64,000 nt of DNA from Ralstonia pickettii (GTDB lineage: Bacteria; Pseudomonadota; Gammaproteobacteria; Burkholderiales; Burkholderiaceae). The stretch covers positions 186,001 to 250,000 of the forward strand of contig NZ_JFZG01000004.1 in assembly GCF_000607165.1 (NCBI RefSeq), in the 5' to 3' direction. Below, piece after piece: positions 10,957 through 19,856 of this stretch; within the stretch, counting starts at the first letter, position 1, and each line of letters starts with the position of its first letter. Under the pieces are notes generated by a model. That model saw nothing but the letters and a program-made list of their open reading frames with translations. It was not told the DNA's origin and did not search any database. The position numbers and the translations under genes were made by a program.

Positions 10957-11373
10957 ATGAACGATCAACACGCGCCAGCGTTGGCGGCATCCTTGGGCGA
11001 CTCGCTCGGTTCTTCTGCGGCAGCATTGGCCGACGCACGTGATGCGCGCGGTCAGGATGTGCCGACGCTTACCAAAGCCGAGCTTGCCGAGATGCTGTTC
11101 GAGCAGGTCGGCTTGAACAAGCGTGAGTCGAAGGACATGGTCGAGGCGTTTTTCGACGTGATTCGCGAGGCGCTCGAACAGGGCGACAGTGTCAAGCTAT
11201 CCGGCTTCGGTAACTTCCAGTTGCGCGACAAGCCGCAGCGTCCGGGCCGAAATCCAAAGACGGGGGAGATCATCCCCATCACCGCGCGTCGCGTCGTTAC
11301 GTTCCACGCCAGTCAGAAGCTCAAGGCGCTCGTTGAAGAGCGCGTCGAGCCGCTGCCTGTCGACATCGCGTAA
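10957..11373 (+). CDS. ihfA: integration host factor alpha subunit
   Basis: Nucleoid protein that bends DNA as a heterodimer with IHF-beta. The HU/IHF fold starts near residue 38 ([16 protein letters not shown]). It has [10 protein letters not shown] and the DNA-intercalating arm [16 protein letters not shown]. The 138-residue product carries an extra Ala/Asp-rich N-terminus of about 35 residues compared with the ~99-residue E. coli protein. Location directly after pheT is the conserved order. Confidence 0.94.
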   Translation: MNDQHAPALAASLGDSLGSSAAALADARDARGQDVPTLTKAELAEMLFEQVGLNKRESKDMVEAFFDVIREALEQGDSVKLSGFGNFQLRDKPQRPGRNPKTGEIIPITARRVVTFHASQKLKALVEERVEPLPVDIA

Positions 11374-11444
11374 TTCTGCTGCGTGATCTCGTTCAGCCGT
11401 CTGTTCAATCCGTTTCTTTCGCCAGCCCTGTAGTTCAGCCCTGT

Positions 11445-11876
11445 ATGGCCGCCGATAAACACACGGAGCGGGTCAACCTGCCGCCGATTCCTGCCAAACG
11501 CTACTTCACCATTGGTGAGGTGAGCGACCTGTGCGCTGTCAAGCCGCACGTGCTGCGCTATTGGGAGCAGGAGTTCACGCAGCTCAAGCCCGTCAAGCGA
11601 CGCGGCAATCGGCGCTACTACCAGCATCATGAAGTGCTGCTGATCCGGCGTATTCGCGAGTTGCTGTACGAGCAGGGTTTCACGATCAATGGCGCGCGGA
11701 ACCGGCTGGATGAGTTGCGGCATGGCGTGGCCGCCGCGTCGCCGGCCGAGGCCGACGAGCCGGAGATGGAGGTTGCGGCGCCGATCTCCACCGCTGCGAG
11801 TGGTTCGGTTGATGTTCAGAGCTTGCGGCGTGAACTGTCGGCCGTGTTGGAAGTGCTGCGTACCGATAAGCGATAG
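11445..11876 (+). CDS. MerR-family regulator downstream of ihfA
   Basis: A 143-residue protein with an N-terminal MerR winged helix (YFTIGEVSDLCAVKPHVLRY, then WEQEF), a short dimer helix and a disordered Ala/Glu-rich tail. It lacks the C-terminal effector domain and Cys residues of metal sensors. Adjacent to ihfA in many proteobacteria. Its target is not evident here. Confidence 0.92.
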   Translation: MAADKHTERVNLPPIPAKRYFTIGEVSDLCAVKPHVLRYWEQEFTQLKPVKRRGNRRYYQHHEVLLIRRIRELLYEQGFTINGARNRLDELRHGVAAASPAEADEPEMEVAAPISTAASGSVDVQSLRRELSAVLEVLRTDKR

Positions 11877-11914
11877 GCCGATATTGCAGACAGGAAGCGC
11901 GCAGATAGAAACGA

Positions 11915-11951
11915 AAAAGCCCGCGTAACGTGATCCGTTACGCGGGCTTTT
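11915..11951. terminator. bidirectional terminator, merR / tRNA-Pro
   Basis: A 16-bp perfect stem (AAAAGCCCGCGTAACG and its complement) with a five-base loop, A-rich on one side and T-rich on the other. It can end both the plus-strand ihfA-merR transcript and the minus-strand tRNA-Pro transcript. Confidence 0.88.
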
Positions 11952-11953
11952 GT

Positions 11954-12032
<79 letters not shown>

Positions 12033-12139
12033 AAGCCTGAAAGTATAACAGAGGCGTAGCGCCGATGACTAGTAGTTCGCTCGCAGTTCGATCAAGCGCC
12101 TTGTGGTCGTGTGGTGCCGATCTGCGGCAAAGAAAATCC

Positions 12140-12170
12140 TTGCACTAGAGTGCGCTCTAGCACCTGTAAT
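12140..12170 (+). promoter_or_regulatory. MerR-type promoter with 19-bp spacer
   Basis: -35 TTGCAC (12140-12145) and -10 TGTAAT (12165-12170) are separated by 19 bp, the long spacer typical of MerR-activated promoters. An inverted repeat CTAGAG-TGCG-CTCTAG (12145-12160) sits in the spacer. It lies 26 bases upstream of the SnoaL-like gene, whose downstream neighbour encodes a MerR protein. Autoregulation is inferred. Confidence 0.75.
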
Positions 12171-12196
12171 CAGGGCGTTCACACTAGGAGACTTCC

Positions 12197-12622
12197 ATGA
12201 ACGCGCTCGAGAACAAGCAGATCTTGCAGGCCGCTTTTGCCGAACTGGCTGTGAGCAACGCCGAGCCATTCGTTGATCTCATGGCGGATGATTTCTGCTG
12301 GGTTTGCACTGGTACGACGCGGTGGTCTCGTCGCTATGCAGGTAAGCAGACGGTGCTGGACGAGCTGTTCGCCCCGCTGCGAGCGAAGCTCGGTCGCATC
12401 ACGACCGTTGCCAACCGCTTTACTGCCGATGGGGATATCGTGGTCGTGGAAGCGCAAGGTCGCAACACGACGCGCGATGGCGTTGCCTATAACAATCAGT
12501 ACTGTTTCGTCATCCATATGCAGGAGGGCAAGATGCGCGAACTGGTCGAGTACTTCGACACCGATCTCGTCAACCGGGCGCTCGGCGATCCGGCTGGCGT
12601 CTCCACCGAGTCTCATGGCTGA
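12197..12622 (+). CDS. SnoaL-like / NTF2-fold protein
   Basis: A 141-residue protein of the SnoaL-like (NTF2-fold) superfamily: helical N-terminus, FADLMADDFCW-like segment (FVDLMADDFCW), then beta strands with VVEAQGRNTTRDG and a C-terminal EYFDTDLVNRALG. The family includes isomerases, hydrolases and binding proteins, so the reaction is not known. It has an AGGAG site and a MerR-type promoter upstream. It overlaps the next MerR gene by eight bases, implying translational coupling. Confidence 0.9.
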   Translation: MNALENKQILQAAFAELAVSNAEPFVDLMADDFCWVCTGTTRWSRRYAGKQTVLDELFAPLRAKLGRITTVANRFTADGDIVVVEAQGRNTTRDGVAYNNQYCFVIHMQEGKMRELVEYFDTDLVNRALGDPAGVSTESHG

Positions 12623-13070
12623 GCGCGATCCGGCTCGGTTGCTGATCGGTGCCTTGGCTGAACGCACGGGCCGCAGCATTGATACGATTCGCTGGTACGA
12701 GGCGCAGGGATTGATTCCTGGCGTTGCGCGTGATGCGGCGGGCCGACGTGTTTATACCGAACAGCACGTCAACTGGCTCGAGTTGATGGAGCGCCTGCGC
12801 AATACGGGAATGTCGGTCGCACAGATGCGCGAATACACAGCGCTGGTGTGCGAGGGCCGCAGTACATTGAAGGCTCGGCATGCGTTGCTCGTTGCACATC
12901 GCGCGCAGGTGACGCGGATGATCGCCGAGTGGACGCGCTCGCTCGCGCTGATCGACGGCAAGATCGATTTTTACGGCGAATGGGTGGCCACAGGAACGCG
13001 CCCGGCACGCGAGCCCAACCGGTCGCAAAGCACCGCAAAAACGAGCACTCGCCGCAAGCCCGAGCGTTAG
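12615..13070 (+). CDS. MerR-family regulator coupled to SnoaL gene
   Basis: A 151-residue protein with a MerR helix-turn-helix (LAERTGRSIDTIRWYEAQGL), the wing (GRRVYTEQHV) and a dimerisation coiled coil near residues 75-120. The basic C-terminal tail is of low complexity and contains no Cys. ATG 12615 lies inside the end of the SnoaL-like gene. The promoter at 12140-12170 has the architecture such proteins use, so it likely controls its own operon in response to an unknown small molecule. Confidence 0.9.
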   Translation: MAERDPARLLIGALAERTGRSIDTIRWYEAQGLIPGVARDAAGRRVYTEQHVNWLELMERLRNTGMSVAQMREYTALVCEGRSTLKARHALLVAHRAQVTRMIAEWTRSLALIDGKIDFYGEWVATGTRPAREPNRSQSTAKTSTRRKPER

Positions 13071-13095
13071 CGATGGCGGCGACGTTGGAGGATGA

Positions 13096-14010
13096 TCAAC
13101 CCGTCGCCCGCCGATACCGCGCCGGCGTCATCCCCAGTTGCTGCTTGAACGCTTTGCCGAACGCCGCCTCGGATTGATAGCCGACACGTGCGCCGATTTC
13201 TCCTGCACTGAGCCGCGTGTGGATCAACGCGTCGCTCGCGAGCGTCATGCGCACGCGCGTGAGGAAGTCCCACACCGTCATGTCGGCGCGCGCCTTGAAG
13301 TGTCGCGCGTAGGTGGCGCGTGACATCGCCGCCAGATCGGCGAGGGTGTCGATGGTCCAAGCACGCTCTGGCGCGCTGAGCATGGCTTGTACGGAGGGGC
13401 CGAGGCGCGCGTCTGACAGCAACGTCAGCGTGCCGGGGCTCGCGTTTTCCTGCTGGCCGTACACGCGCAGTGCCATTGTCAGCAACGCTTGGCTCAACGA
13501 GGTAACGATCGCCAGCGCGCCGGGCGCGCGGGTTTCGGCTTCGTCGCGCATCAGCGCAATGAGTGCCTGCAGTGCCGGATACGACGCGCTATCGCTCAAT
13601 GACACGTGTAGCGGATCGGGCAACGTACGCACCAGCAGCGTGGTTGAACCGTGCTCGTGAACGAAGCGGCCGCATAGCAGATCGACGTCGGCGGAACCCC
13701 GGCCGGTTTGGCGCAGCGGCAGCATGCCGTCATGCGAGGTGCGGGGTTTCCGGGTGGGTGCGTCGACAGCGCCGGGGTCGTGAATGGTGTGTGCCTCGCC
13801 GCGCGGGAACAGGATGAAATCGCCTTCGCGCAGCGTGAGCGTGCGGCCGCCAGTGTCGACCAGGCAACTGCCCGACAGCACCAGGTGGAACAGCACTTGG
13901 CCATTCGGCTCCGGATCGTGTGGGATCGAGAACGGCCCTTGGAACAGGCAGCGCAAATCAAGGCTGGCCTGCGGCCGGGTGAGTTGAATGAATTGGCTGA
14001 GCGCATCCAT
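13096..14010 (-). CDS. AraC-family regulator
   Basis: A 304-residue protein with an N-terminal cupin-type sensor half (LFHLVLSGSCLVDTGG, EGDFILFPRGEAH) and a C-terminal pair of AraC helix-turn-helices (DTLADLAAMSRATYARHF and AGEIGARVGYQSEAAFGKAF) ending MTPARYRR. The ATG at 14010 begins the conserved MDALSQF segment; the frame is open upstream but that part is not family-like. Divergent from an AhpD-like gene 114 bases away, its likely target. Confidence 0.92.
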   Translation of the reverse strand: MDALSQFIQLTRPQASLDLRCLFQGPFSIPHDPEPNGQVLFHLVLSGSCLVDTGGRTLTLREGDFILFPRGEAHTIHDPGAVDAPTRKPRTSHDGMLPLRQTGRGSADVDLLCGRFVHEHGSTTLLVRTLPDPLHVSLSDSASYPALQALIALMRDEAETRAPGALAIVTSLSQALLTMALRVYGQQENASPGTLTLLSDARLGPSVQAMLSAPERAWTIDTLADLAAMSRATYARHFKARADMTVWDFLTRVRMTLASDALIHTRLSAGEIGARVGYQSEAAFGKAFKQQLGMTPARYRRATG

Positions 14011-14124
14011 TGAGACGATTTCGATAGAAATTGCGTTTATCAAGTATTTAACGGATCGCGCATCAAGGCAATACTCTTTCCAACGGCGCGGCATCGGGCC
14101 AGCGCCACACCACCGGAGCACAAC

Positions 14125-14460
14125 ATGCTGAACTGGGTCGAGTATCGGAAGGAATTGCTGGGTCGCATTGGCGAGATCGGTCAGATCACGCCGGATACGG
14201 TCAAGGGCTACAAGACGCTGTCGGCTGCGACAACGGGCAGCCTGGACGCGAAGACACGCGAACTGATCGCGCTGGCCGTGGCAGTGACCGCGCGTTGCGA
14301 TGGCTGTATCACCGTGCACACAGCCGAGGCGCTCAAGCATGGCGCAACGCATGAGGAGATTGCCGACGCGCTGAGCGTGGCGATTTCGCTCAATGCCGGG
14401 GCAGCGTTGGTGTACTCGGCGCGCGTGATGGACGCGGTTCAGGCCTACGAGAAGGCCTGA
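14125..14460 (+). CDS. AhpD-like / carboxymuconolactone decarboxylase family protein
   Basis: A 111-residue all-helical protein with the AhpD-type redox motif Cys58-Asp-Gly-Cys61 and the following His65 (TARCDGCITVH). Such proteins act as alkylhydroperoxidases or thiol reductants; true carboxymuconolactone decarboxylases lack the CxxC pair. It is divergent from an AraC regulator, a common pairing for members induced by oxidants or aromatics. Confidence 0.92.
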   Translation: MLNWVEYRKELLGRIGEIGQITPDTVKGYKTLSAATTGSLDAKTRELIALAVAVTARCDGCITVHTAEALKHGATHEEIADALSVAISLNAGAALVYSARVMDAVQAYEKA

Positions 14461-14469
14461 CCGCCTTGG

Positions 14470-15435
14470 CTACCGTGCGATCCGCAGGCGGCAGGTTGCC
14501 CGCCGGGTGCCGCCGGGGGCGAGCAGGTGCAGGCCCTCCCCGTGGTGGATCGCATTCGGCAGGCCCATCCATGGTTCGACGCAGTAGAAGTCCGACGTGG
14601 CGTTTTCTGTCCAGGTGGTGATGGCGTGCCAGGGTACCGGTGCGCCTTCTACCTCGAAGCGAATGCGCCGTCCGAGCGGCGCTTCTGGGTGCGGCGGAAT
14701 GATCAGTGTGGCCGCGCCGGCGTCATCGAGCAGGTGATAGCGGTCTTGCAGGGCCGGGTCGTTGAGCTGGTAGGTTCTGCGCCCCGGCTGGGGTCTGTCG
14801 AGACTGCCGTCGGGCAGCTGGCGCGACAGCCGCGCCGGCGGCATGGACAGCTCGGTTGCGCCACGCAATGCATGCGGTAGCGCCAAGTAGAAATGATGGC
14901 CCGCATAGAAGGGCATCGGCGCATGTGCGTCGCCTTCGTCCAGATGCTTCACGGAGAAGGTCGCCTCCAACCCGTCGTCAATCAGCCGGTAGCTCACGCG
15001 AAATTCGAAGGCGAACGGATAGCCTTGGCGCGTTTGAGGGCTGTCGCGCAGCAGCATGACGATGTGCGCGTCGCTTGCGTCTTCCACCTCGAACGGCAGG
15101 TCGCGAGCAAAGCCGTGTTGCGGTAGCTCGTGAAGTTGGCCGCGCGCGTCGCGCCAGCGGCCGACTTCGCCATCTACAAAATGCCGGCCGATGAAGGGGA
15201 ACAGCAGCGGATTGCCGCCGCGCACTTTGGCCGGATTGGACCAATCGGCCGGTTCGGGCCAGAAGAGGATGTCTTCACCGCGATGGCGCCAGCGCACCAG
15301 CCGCCCGCCCGCTTCCGGCGCGAGCAGCAACATGGAGCCATCGGCGCGCGTGTCGCCGATGCGGATGAGCGTGCGATCCTGAAAGCGAGCGGTGGGCAGG
15401 TCGTGCATGGGTTGGGCGGAGTGACTTGTTGGCAT
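14470..15435 (-). CDS. aldose 1-epimerase family protein
   Basis: A 321-residue galactose-mutarotase-like fold protein. It has NPLLFPFIGRH, QHGFARDLPFE (candidate catalytic His), PFYAGHHFYLAL (second His) and FYCVEPWMG with the candidate catalytic Glu. The sugar substrate is not clear, since the family includes hexose-6-phosphate epimerases. An alternative start at the second Met (about nine residues in) is possible. It converges with the AhpD-like gene, with stops nine bases apart. Confidence 0.9.
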   Translation of the reverse strand: MPTSHSAQPMHDLPTARFQDRTLIRIGDTRADGSMLLLAPEAGGRLVRWRHRGEDILFWPEPADWSNPAKVRGGNPLLFPFIGRHFVDGEVGRWRDARGQLHELPQHGFARDLPFEVEDASDAHIVMLLRDSPQTRQGYPFAFEFRVSYRLIDDGLEATFSVKHLDEGDAHAPMPFYAGHHFYLALPHALRGATELSMPPARLSRQLPDGSLDRPQPGRRTYQLNDPALQDRYHLLDDAGAATLIIPPHPEAPLGRRIRFEVEGAPVPWHAITTWTENATSDFYCVEPWMGLPNAIHHGEGLHLLAPGGTRRATCRLRIAR

Positions 15436-15482
15436 GCAAATCGCATACTAGATTGTCAATGCGTTTTGCCCGGAGGGAAACC

Positions 15483-15620
15483 ATGTCCGTGAATTGCGTG
15501 CTGCCCGCACATACCGTACCGCCGCCCGACGAGCCTTCGCCGCCGGGAATTCCCCCAGATCTGCCATCGCCCGATGAACCGCCGCCGCCGGTCGAGCCGC
15601 CGGAGCTGTCGCGGAAGTAA
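15483..15620 (+). CDS. proline-rich microprotein
   Basis: A 45-residue open frame with a strong GGAGGG site eight bases before ATG 15483. After the first ten residues it is almost entirely Pro, Glu, Asp and Ser in PPDEPSPP-like steps. It has no signal peptide, membrane segment or recognisable domain. The good ribosome site and repetitive composition favour a real gene; function unknown. Confidence 0.55.
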   Translation: MSVNCVLPAHTVPPPDEPSPPGIPPDLPSPDEPPPPVEPPELSRK

Positions 15621-15722
15621 TCTGCTGTTACCAATCGTCACAGCTTTGCGTGAAGCGGTTCGTAAGATAGCGCCAGTTCTCGCGCGACTGCGCGTTTCTA
15701 CAACGACAATACGAGCCCAATC

Positions 15723-16094
15723 ATGTCGATTCTTCCGCGTCTGACCCTGTGCGCTGTACTAGCGGCCTCCATGGCCGGTTGTGTCGTGGCGCCTCCGCAG
15801 CCAACGCGCACGGTGGTGGTGCGTGAGCCCGTCCCCGTCGCGGCACCGGTGGACCCGCGTGCGCGCTTTGATCAGGTACAGGGCCGTCTTGCGGAAGAAT
15901 TCCACCGTATCGACGTTCGCCAATCGCAGGGCTACATCGATCCGTACCGCGCTGACGGCCTGCGCGACCGCCTGCGCCGCATCCGCCAGGAAGCCAACGA
16001 CATGGCCAGCCAGCATCGCGGCGGCTTGTCTGGCGACGAGCAGCACGCGCTGAACGACGAACTCGGCGCTGTCTCGCACGATATCGGCCGCTAA
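15723..16094 (+). CDS. small lipoprotein
   Basis: A 123-residue protein with a signal peptide and lipobox ASMAGC, lipidation at Cys20, then a Pro/Val-rich linker and a helical charged domain rich in Arg and Gln (residues 45-123). No catalytic motif is seen. Probably outer-membrane-anchored and facing the periplasm. Own transcription unit between the proline-rich microprotein and dinB. Confidence 0.85.
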   Translation: MSILPRLTLCAVLAASMAGCVVAPPQPTRTVVVREPVPVAAPVDPRARFDQVQGRLAEEFHRIDVRQSQGYIDPYRADGLRDRLRRIRQEANDMASQHRGGLSGDEQHALNDELGAVSHDIGR

Positions 16095-16116
16095 GCCGCT
16101 TTTTCCCGGTCCCTCA

Positions 16117-16147
16117 TTCGCCGATGTTGCGTTGCAATATCGGCGAA
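16117..16147. repeat. inverted repeat between lipoprotein gene and dinB
   Basis: A 9-bp perfect inverted repeat, TTCGCCGAT and ATCGGCGAA, with a 13-base loop. No T-run follows on either strand. It may be a weak terminator or an mRNA 3'-end stabiliser for the lipoprotein gene. Confidence 0.4.
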
Positions 16148-16265
16148 ATGCATTGTTGCGCGGCGTTGCGTGCGCGGTCGGCGGAAGCTGATACGCTTGC
16201 GTTCCTCCTGAACGAGCAAGCCCGACACCGACGCGGCTTCCTGCGGCCGGTTCTGGCCTTGTGCC

Positions 16266-17339
16266 GTGCGAAAGATCATCCACTGCGACTGCGATTGTTT
16301 TTACGCTGCCATCGAAATGCGCGACGATCCGCGCCTGGTTGGCAAGCCGCTGGCCGTGGGTGGGCGGCCGGAGCGGCGCGGCGTGGTCGCAACCTGCAAT
16401 TACGAGGCGCGCAAGTTCGGCATCCATTCGGCGATGCCCATGGCGCAGGCCGTCAAACGCTGTCCGGACTTGCTGATCGTGCCGCCGTCCATGGAAAAGT
16501 ACCGCCAGGTCGCGCGCCAGATCTTTGCCATCTATCACAGCTACACGCCCTTGGTGGAGCCGCTCTCGCTGGACGAAGCGTACCTGGACGTGACCGAGAG
16601 TCCGATGCTTGCGGGCAGTGGCACGCGCATCGCTGAAGACATCCGCCGCCGAGTGCGCGAAGAAATCGGCATTACCGTGTCGGCCGGCGTGGCGCCCAAC
16701 AAGTTCATCGCCAAGATCGCCAGTGACTGGAATAAGCCCGACGGCTTGTTCGTCGTACGGCCGGAGCAGATCGACGCGTTTGTGGCGGCGCTGCCCGTCG
16801 ACCGCCTGTTCGGCGTGGGCAAGGTGACCGCTGCCAAGCTGCGTCGCCTGGGTGCGGAAACCTGCGGTGACTTGCGCATCTGGGGCACCGACCGGTTGCA
16901 GCAGCATTTCGGTGTGTTCGGTTTCCGGCTCCACGATCTTTGCCGCGGCATCGACCATAGACAGGTGCAACCCTCGCAGGTCCGCAAATCGGTCAGTGTG
17001 GAAGAAACCTACGCCACCGATCTGCGTACGCTCGATGACTGCCAGCGTGAATTGGCCATCCTTGTCGAGCAGCTTGCCGCCCGGGTCGAGCGCGCCCGCG
17101 CGGGCAACATGATTCACAAAACCTACATCAAGCTGCGTTTTGCCGATTTTCGTGGCACGACGGTGGAGTGCATCGCGCCGCAAGTGTCCTTGCCGGTGTT
17201 CTCCAAGCTGCTGGCGCAGGGGTTTGAGCGCCGCGGCATTCCTGTGCGATTGCTTGGCGTGGGCGTGCGGCTGTATGAGTCGGATGCGCACGCGCGCCAG
17301 CAACCGCTGTTTGCCGAAGACCCGGCCGCCACTGAGTGA
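16266..17339 (+). CDS. dinB: DNA polymerase IV
   Basis: Y-family translesion polymerase of 357 residues. Catalytic Asp8 (IIHCDCDCF), Asp103 and Glu104 (LSLDEAYLD) are present at exactly the E. coli DinB positions. The helix-hairpin-helix (FGVGKVTAAKLRRLG) and a little-finger domain follow. It starts with GTG at 16266, which fixes the register MRKIIH. No LexA-like palindrome was recognised upstream. It ends without a clear beta-clamp motif that I can call with certainty. Confidence 0.95.
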   Translation: MRKIIHCDCDCFYAAIEMRDDPRLVGKPLAVGGRPERRGVVATCNYEARKFGIHSAMPMAQAVKRCPDLLIVPPSMEKYRQVARQIFAIYHSYTPLVEPLSLDEAYLDVTESPMLAGSGTRIAEDIRRRVREEIGITVSAGVAPNKFIAKIASDWNKPDGLFVVRPEQIDAFVAALPVDRLFGVGKVTAAKLRRLGAETCGDLRIWGTDRLQQHFGVFGFRLHDLCRGIDHRQVQPSQVRKSVSVEETYATDLRTLDDCQRELAILVEQLAARVERARAGNMIHKTYIKLRFADFRGTTVECIAPQVSLPVFSKLLAQGFERRGIPVRLLGVGVRLYESDAHARQQPLFAEDPAATE

Positions 17340-17530
17340 GATTGAGCCGCCCGACCCGGCAATCGGGTACGAATTGACCTATTTTCCTGTCTGCACTACA
17401 GCGATAGAAGGGCGGAATGTCGCCTGCGGGTAAAATCCCCGCTTTTTTGCATAATCCGCCGCCGCGCACCACACGTGCACGACAGTGCATGCCGTCACAT
17501 TCGGCCGCACGCAGACAGGAGACGCAGTCA

Positions 17531-18961
17531 ATGAGTTTGTTTCGTACAAAAAACGTGGATCACATGATCCGCACGGGCCACAGCAATACCGGCCTGAAGA
17601 AAGTCCTCGGGCCCCTGGACCTGACGTTTCTGGGCGTGGGCGCCATCATCGGCACCGGCATCTTCGTGCTGACGGGCACTGGCGCGCTGACCGCAGGACC
17701 GGCGCTAACGTTGTCCTTCATCGTCGCAGCGCTCGCCTGCGGATTTGCCGCGCTGTGCTACGCCGAATTCGCCTCGACCATTCCTGTGTCGGGCTCGATC
17801 TATACGTATGCCTACGCCACGATGGGCGAGTTGGTCGCCTGGATCATCGGCTGGGATCTGATGCTCGAATATGGCTTGGCCACATCTGCTGTTTCGGTGG
17901 GTTGGTCCGGCTATTTCCAATCGCTGCTGTCTGGCTTCGGCCTTCATCTGCCTGTGGCGCTTACCGCTGCGCCGGGCGCGATTCCCGGCGTGCAGACGCT
18001 GTTCAACCTGCCGGCGCTGGTGATCATGCTGCTGATCACGACGCTGCTGTCGTTTGGCATTCGCGAATCGGCGCGTGCCAACAACATCATGGTCGCGATC
18101 AAGGTGACGGTGGTGCTGCTGTTTATCTTCGTGGGTGTGCGCCATGTGCAGCCGGCCAACTGGCAGCCGTTCATGCCGTTCGGCATGGAAGGCGTGTTCG
18201 GCGCGGCAGCCATCGTGTTCTTCGCCTTCATCGGTTTCGATGCGGTGACGTCCGCGGCCGAAGAAGTGCGCAATCCCAAGCGTGACTTGCCGATCGGCAT
18301 CATCGGTTCGCTGGCGGTCTGCACGATTCTCTATGTGCTGGTGGCCGCCATCATGACGGGCATCGTGCCGTTCGCGAAGTTTGCGGGCGTGGATCACCCC
18401 GTGTCGCTGGCGTTGCAGATGGCCGGTGAAGGCTGGGTGGCGGGCTTTGTCGATCTAGGTGCCATCATCGGCATGACGACCGTGATTCTGGTGATGGCGT
18501 ATGGCCAGACCCGCATCATCTTCGCCATGTCGCGCGACGGGCTGCTGCCCAAGCGCTTGTCGCACATTCATCCGCGCTATGCCACGCCGTTTCTGAACAC
18601 CTGGGTGGTCGGCATCGTCTTCGCGGTGATCGCTGCATTCGTGCCGCTGAATGTGCTGGCAGAGCTGATCAACATCGGCACGCTGGCGGCGTTCTCGCTG
18701 ATTGCCGTTGCCGTGCTGGTGCTGCGTCGTACGCGTCCGGACCTGCATCGCGGCTTCCGTTGCCCCGGCGTGCCGGTGGTACCGCTCTTGGCGATCGGCC
18801 TGTGCCTGTTCCTCATGAGCCATCTGCAGGCCATCACCTGGATCGCCTTTGTGGTGTGGGTAGCAATCGGCTTGCTGGTGTACTTCGGTTATGCGCGTCG
18901 TCGTTCGCTGCTGCACACGCCGGAACATGGCGCTGCGTCGGTTTCCGAAACTGTGCACTGA
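17531..18961 (+). CDS. APC-family amino acid permease
   Basis: A 476-residue inner-membrane transporter with about 12 hydrophobic segments. The N-terminal signature GVGAIIGTGIFVLTGTGAL is typical of the cationic amino-acid transporter branch of the APC superfamily. FFAFIGFDAVTSAAEE-like sequence lies in the middle. ATG 17531 has GGAGA ten bases upstream; a further Met 14 codons up is less well placed. Substrate not resolved (basic amino acids are likely). Confidence 0.93.
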   Translation: MSLFRTKNVDHMIRTGHSNTGLKKVLGPLDLTFLGVGAIIGTGIFVLTGTGALTAGPALTLSFIVAALACGFAALCYAEFASTIPVSGSIYTYAYATMGELVAWIIGWDLMLEYGLATSAVSVGWSGYFQSLLSGFGLHLPVALTAAPGAIPGVQTLFNLPALVIMLLITTLLSFGIRESARANNIMVAIKVTVVLLFIFVGVRHVQPANWQPFMPFGMEGVFGAAAIVFFAFIGFDAVTSAAEEVRNPKRDLPIGIIGSLAVCTILYVLVAAIMTGIVPFAKFAGVDHPVSLALQMAGEGWVAGFVDLGAIIGMTTVILVMAYGQTRIIFAMSRDGLLPKRLSHIHPRYATPFLNTWVVGIVFAVIAAFVPLNVLAELINIGTLAAFSLIAVAVLVLRRTRPDLHRGFRCPGVPVVPLLAIGLCLFLMSHLQAITWIAFVVWVAIGLLVYFGYARRRSLLHTPEHGAASVSETVH

Positions 18962-19491
18962 TCAAGAACGGCGCGTCCATTCCCTGACGACATGGCTGCG
19001 ATGCGGCCAAACACTGTCGTCCAGGTCGCCGGCTGGGTGGCTCTTTCTCAGTCGGCGCGCAACTATTACAACGCCGATGTATTGCGTTCAATCACCGTGC
19101 TTTTGGGGCGATGGTTCCAACGCATTCGACGCTGACATCAATGTGTCGCAAGCCGTGTGGTTGCATTGGCAGGCACACATTGGCTGCGTGTCCGGCACGC
19201 GCCTTGCATGTGGCTTTCGCTTTGCTCAATCGGGCAAGCGCGCAGCCCTGACAAAAAAGCATAGCTGCGACGAAGGGCCCGCCAGGCCTGATGCCGCCTG
19301 GGATGGCGGCTTCAAGCCACCGTTCGAGAGCTGCGATGCTGCATATGACGTTCGCACGCGCATCGCAAGCTGTGGTTAAAATGATTTGTGCAGCCAGACA
19401 CAATGTCTGACGAAACCTTGCCGGCCCCCCCGCAAAGTTTCCACGCAACAGCGTGTGCGTTGTTGTCCATTGCAATCGGAGGGCTTTGACG
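18962..19491. other. 530-base stretch without a gene
   Basis: Open frames here are short, have Cys/Trp-rich shadow composition and no convincing ribosome sites. Just before the DUF1488-type gene there is a GGAGGG site (about 19479). I recognise no RNA gene or mobile-element remnant. Confidence 0.5.
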
Positions 19492-19782
19492 ATGGAAATC
19501 AAGTTCGAAAAGAAAGAAGCGTACGACATCAACAACGAAGGCCTGCTGTTCGACGCACTGGTCGACGGTGAGAAGGTGACTTGCGTGGCAACGCGCGAGG
19601 CGCTTTGGGAAGGCCTGGAAGGTGATCAGGTGTTGTCGCTTCAGGCAGCCTTCGAGGCTGGCCAAGAGCGGATTCAGGATGCCGCCCGCGTGCTCATTGC
19701 AGACTGCGTGCAGCGATCTCATGGATTGGATGATTTGCCGCAGCCGATCGTGGTCAAGCGCGCGCATATTGCCGTGATCTGA
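19492..19782 (+). CDS. DUF1488-type small protein
   Basis: A 96-residue acidic cytoplasmic protein with GLLFDALVDGEKVTCVATREAL-type sequence (GLLFDALVDGEKV, TCVATREALWEGL) that resembles DUF1488 proteins. ATG 19492 follows a good GGAGGG site; the open frame extends 13 codons upstream without one. Function unknown. Monocistronic, closed by a terminator. Confidence 0.8.
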   Translation: MEIKFEKKEAYDINNEGLLFDALVDGEKVTCVATREALWEGLEGDQVLSLQAAFEAGQERIQDAARVLIADCVQRSHGLDDLPQPIVVKRAHIAVI

Positions 19783-19856
19783 GTTTGATCGATTGCCCGC
19801 GTAGACATCGGCGTGCCCGATGCCTTCCGCATGGCGGACATATCGTCCGCCACCTG

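Noticed and set aside
8410-10971. 853-codon open frame opposite pheT
   Set aside because: His/Arg/Asp-rich shadow of a high-GC gene; no domain, and pheT on the other strand is certain.
16095-16265. LexA box upstream of dinB
   Set aside because: No palindrome resembling an SOS box; only a GC hairpin related to the upstream gene.
18891-19379. 162-codon frame after the permease gene
   Set aside because: Starts inside the permease gene in another frame; Cys/Arg-rich and without ribosome site or domain.
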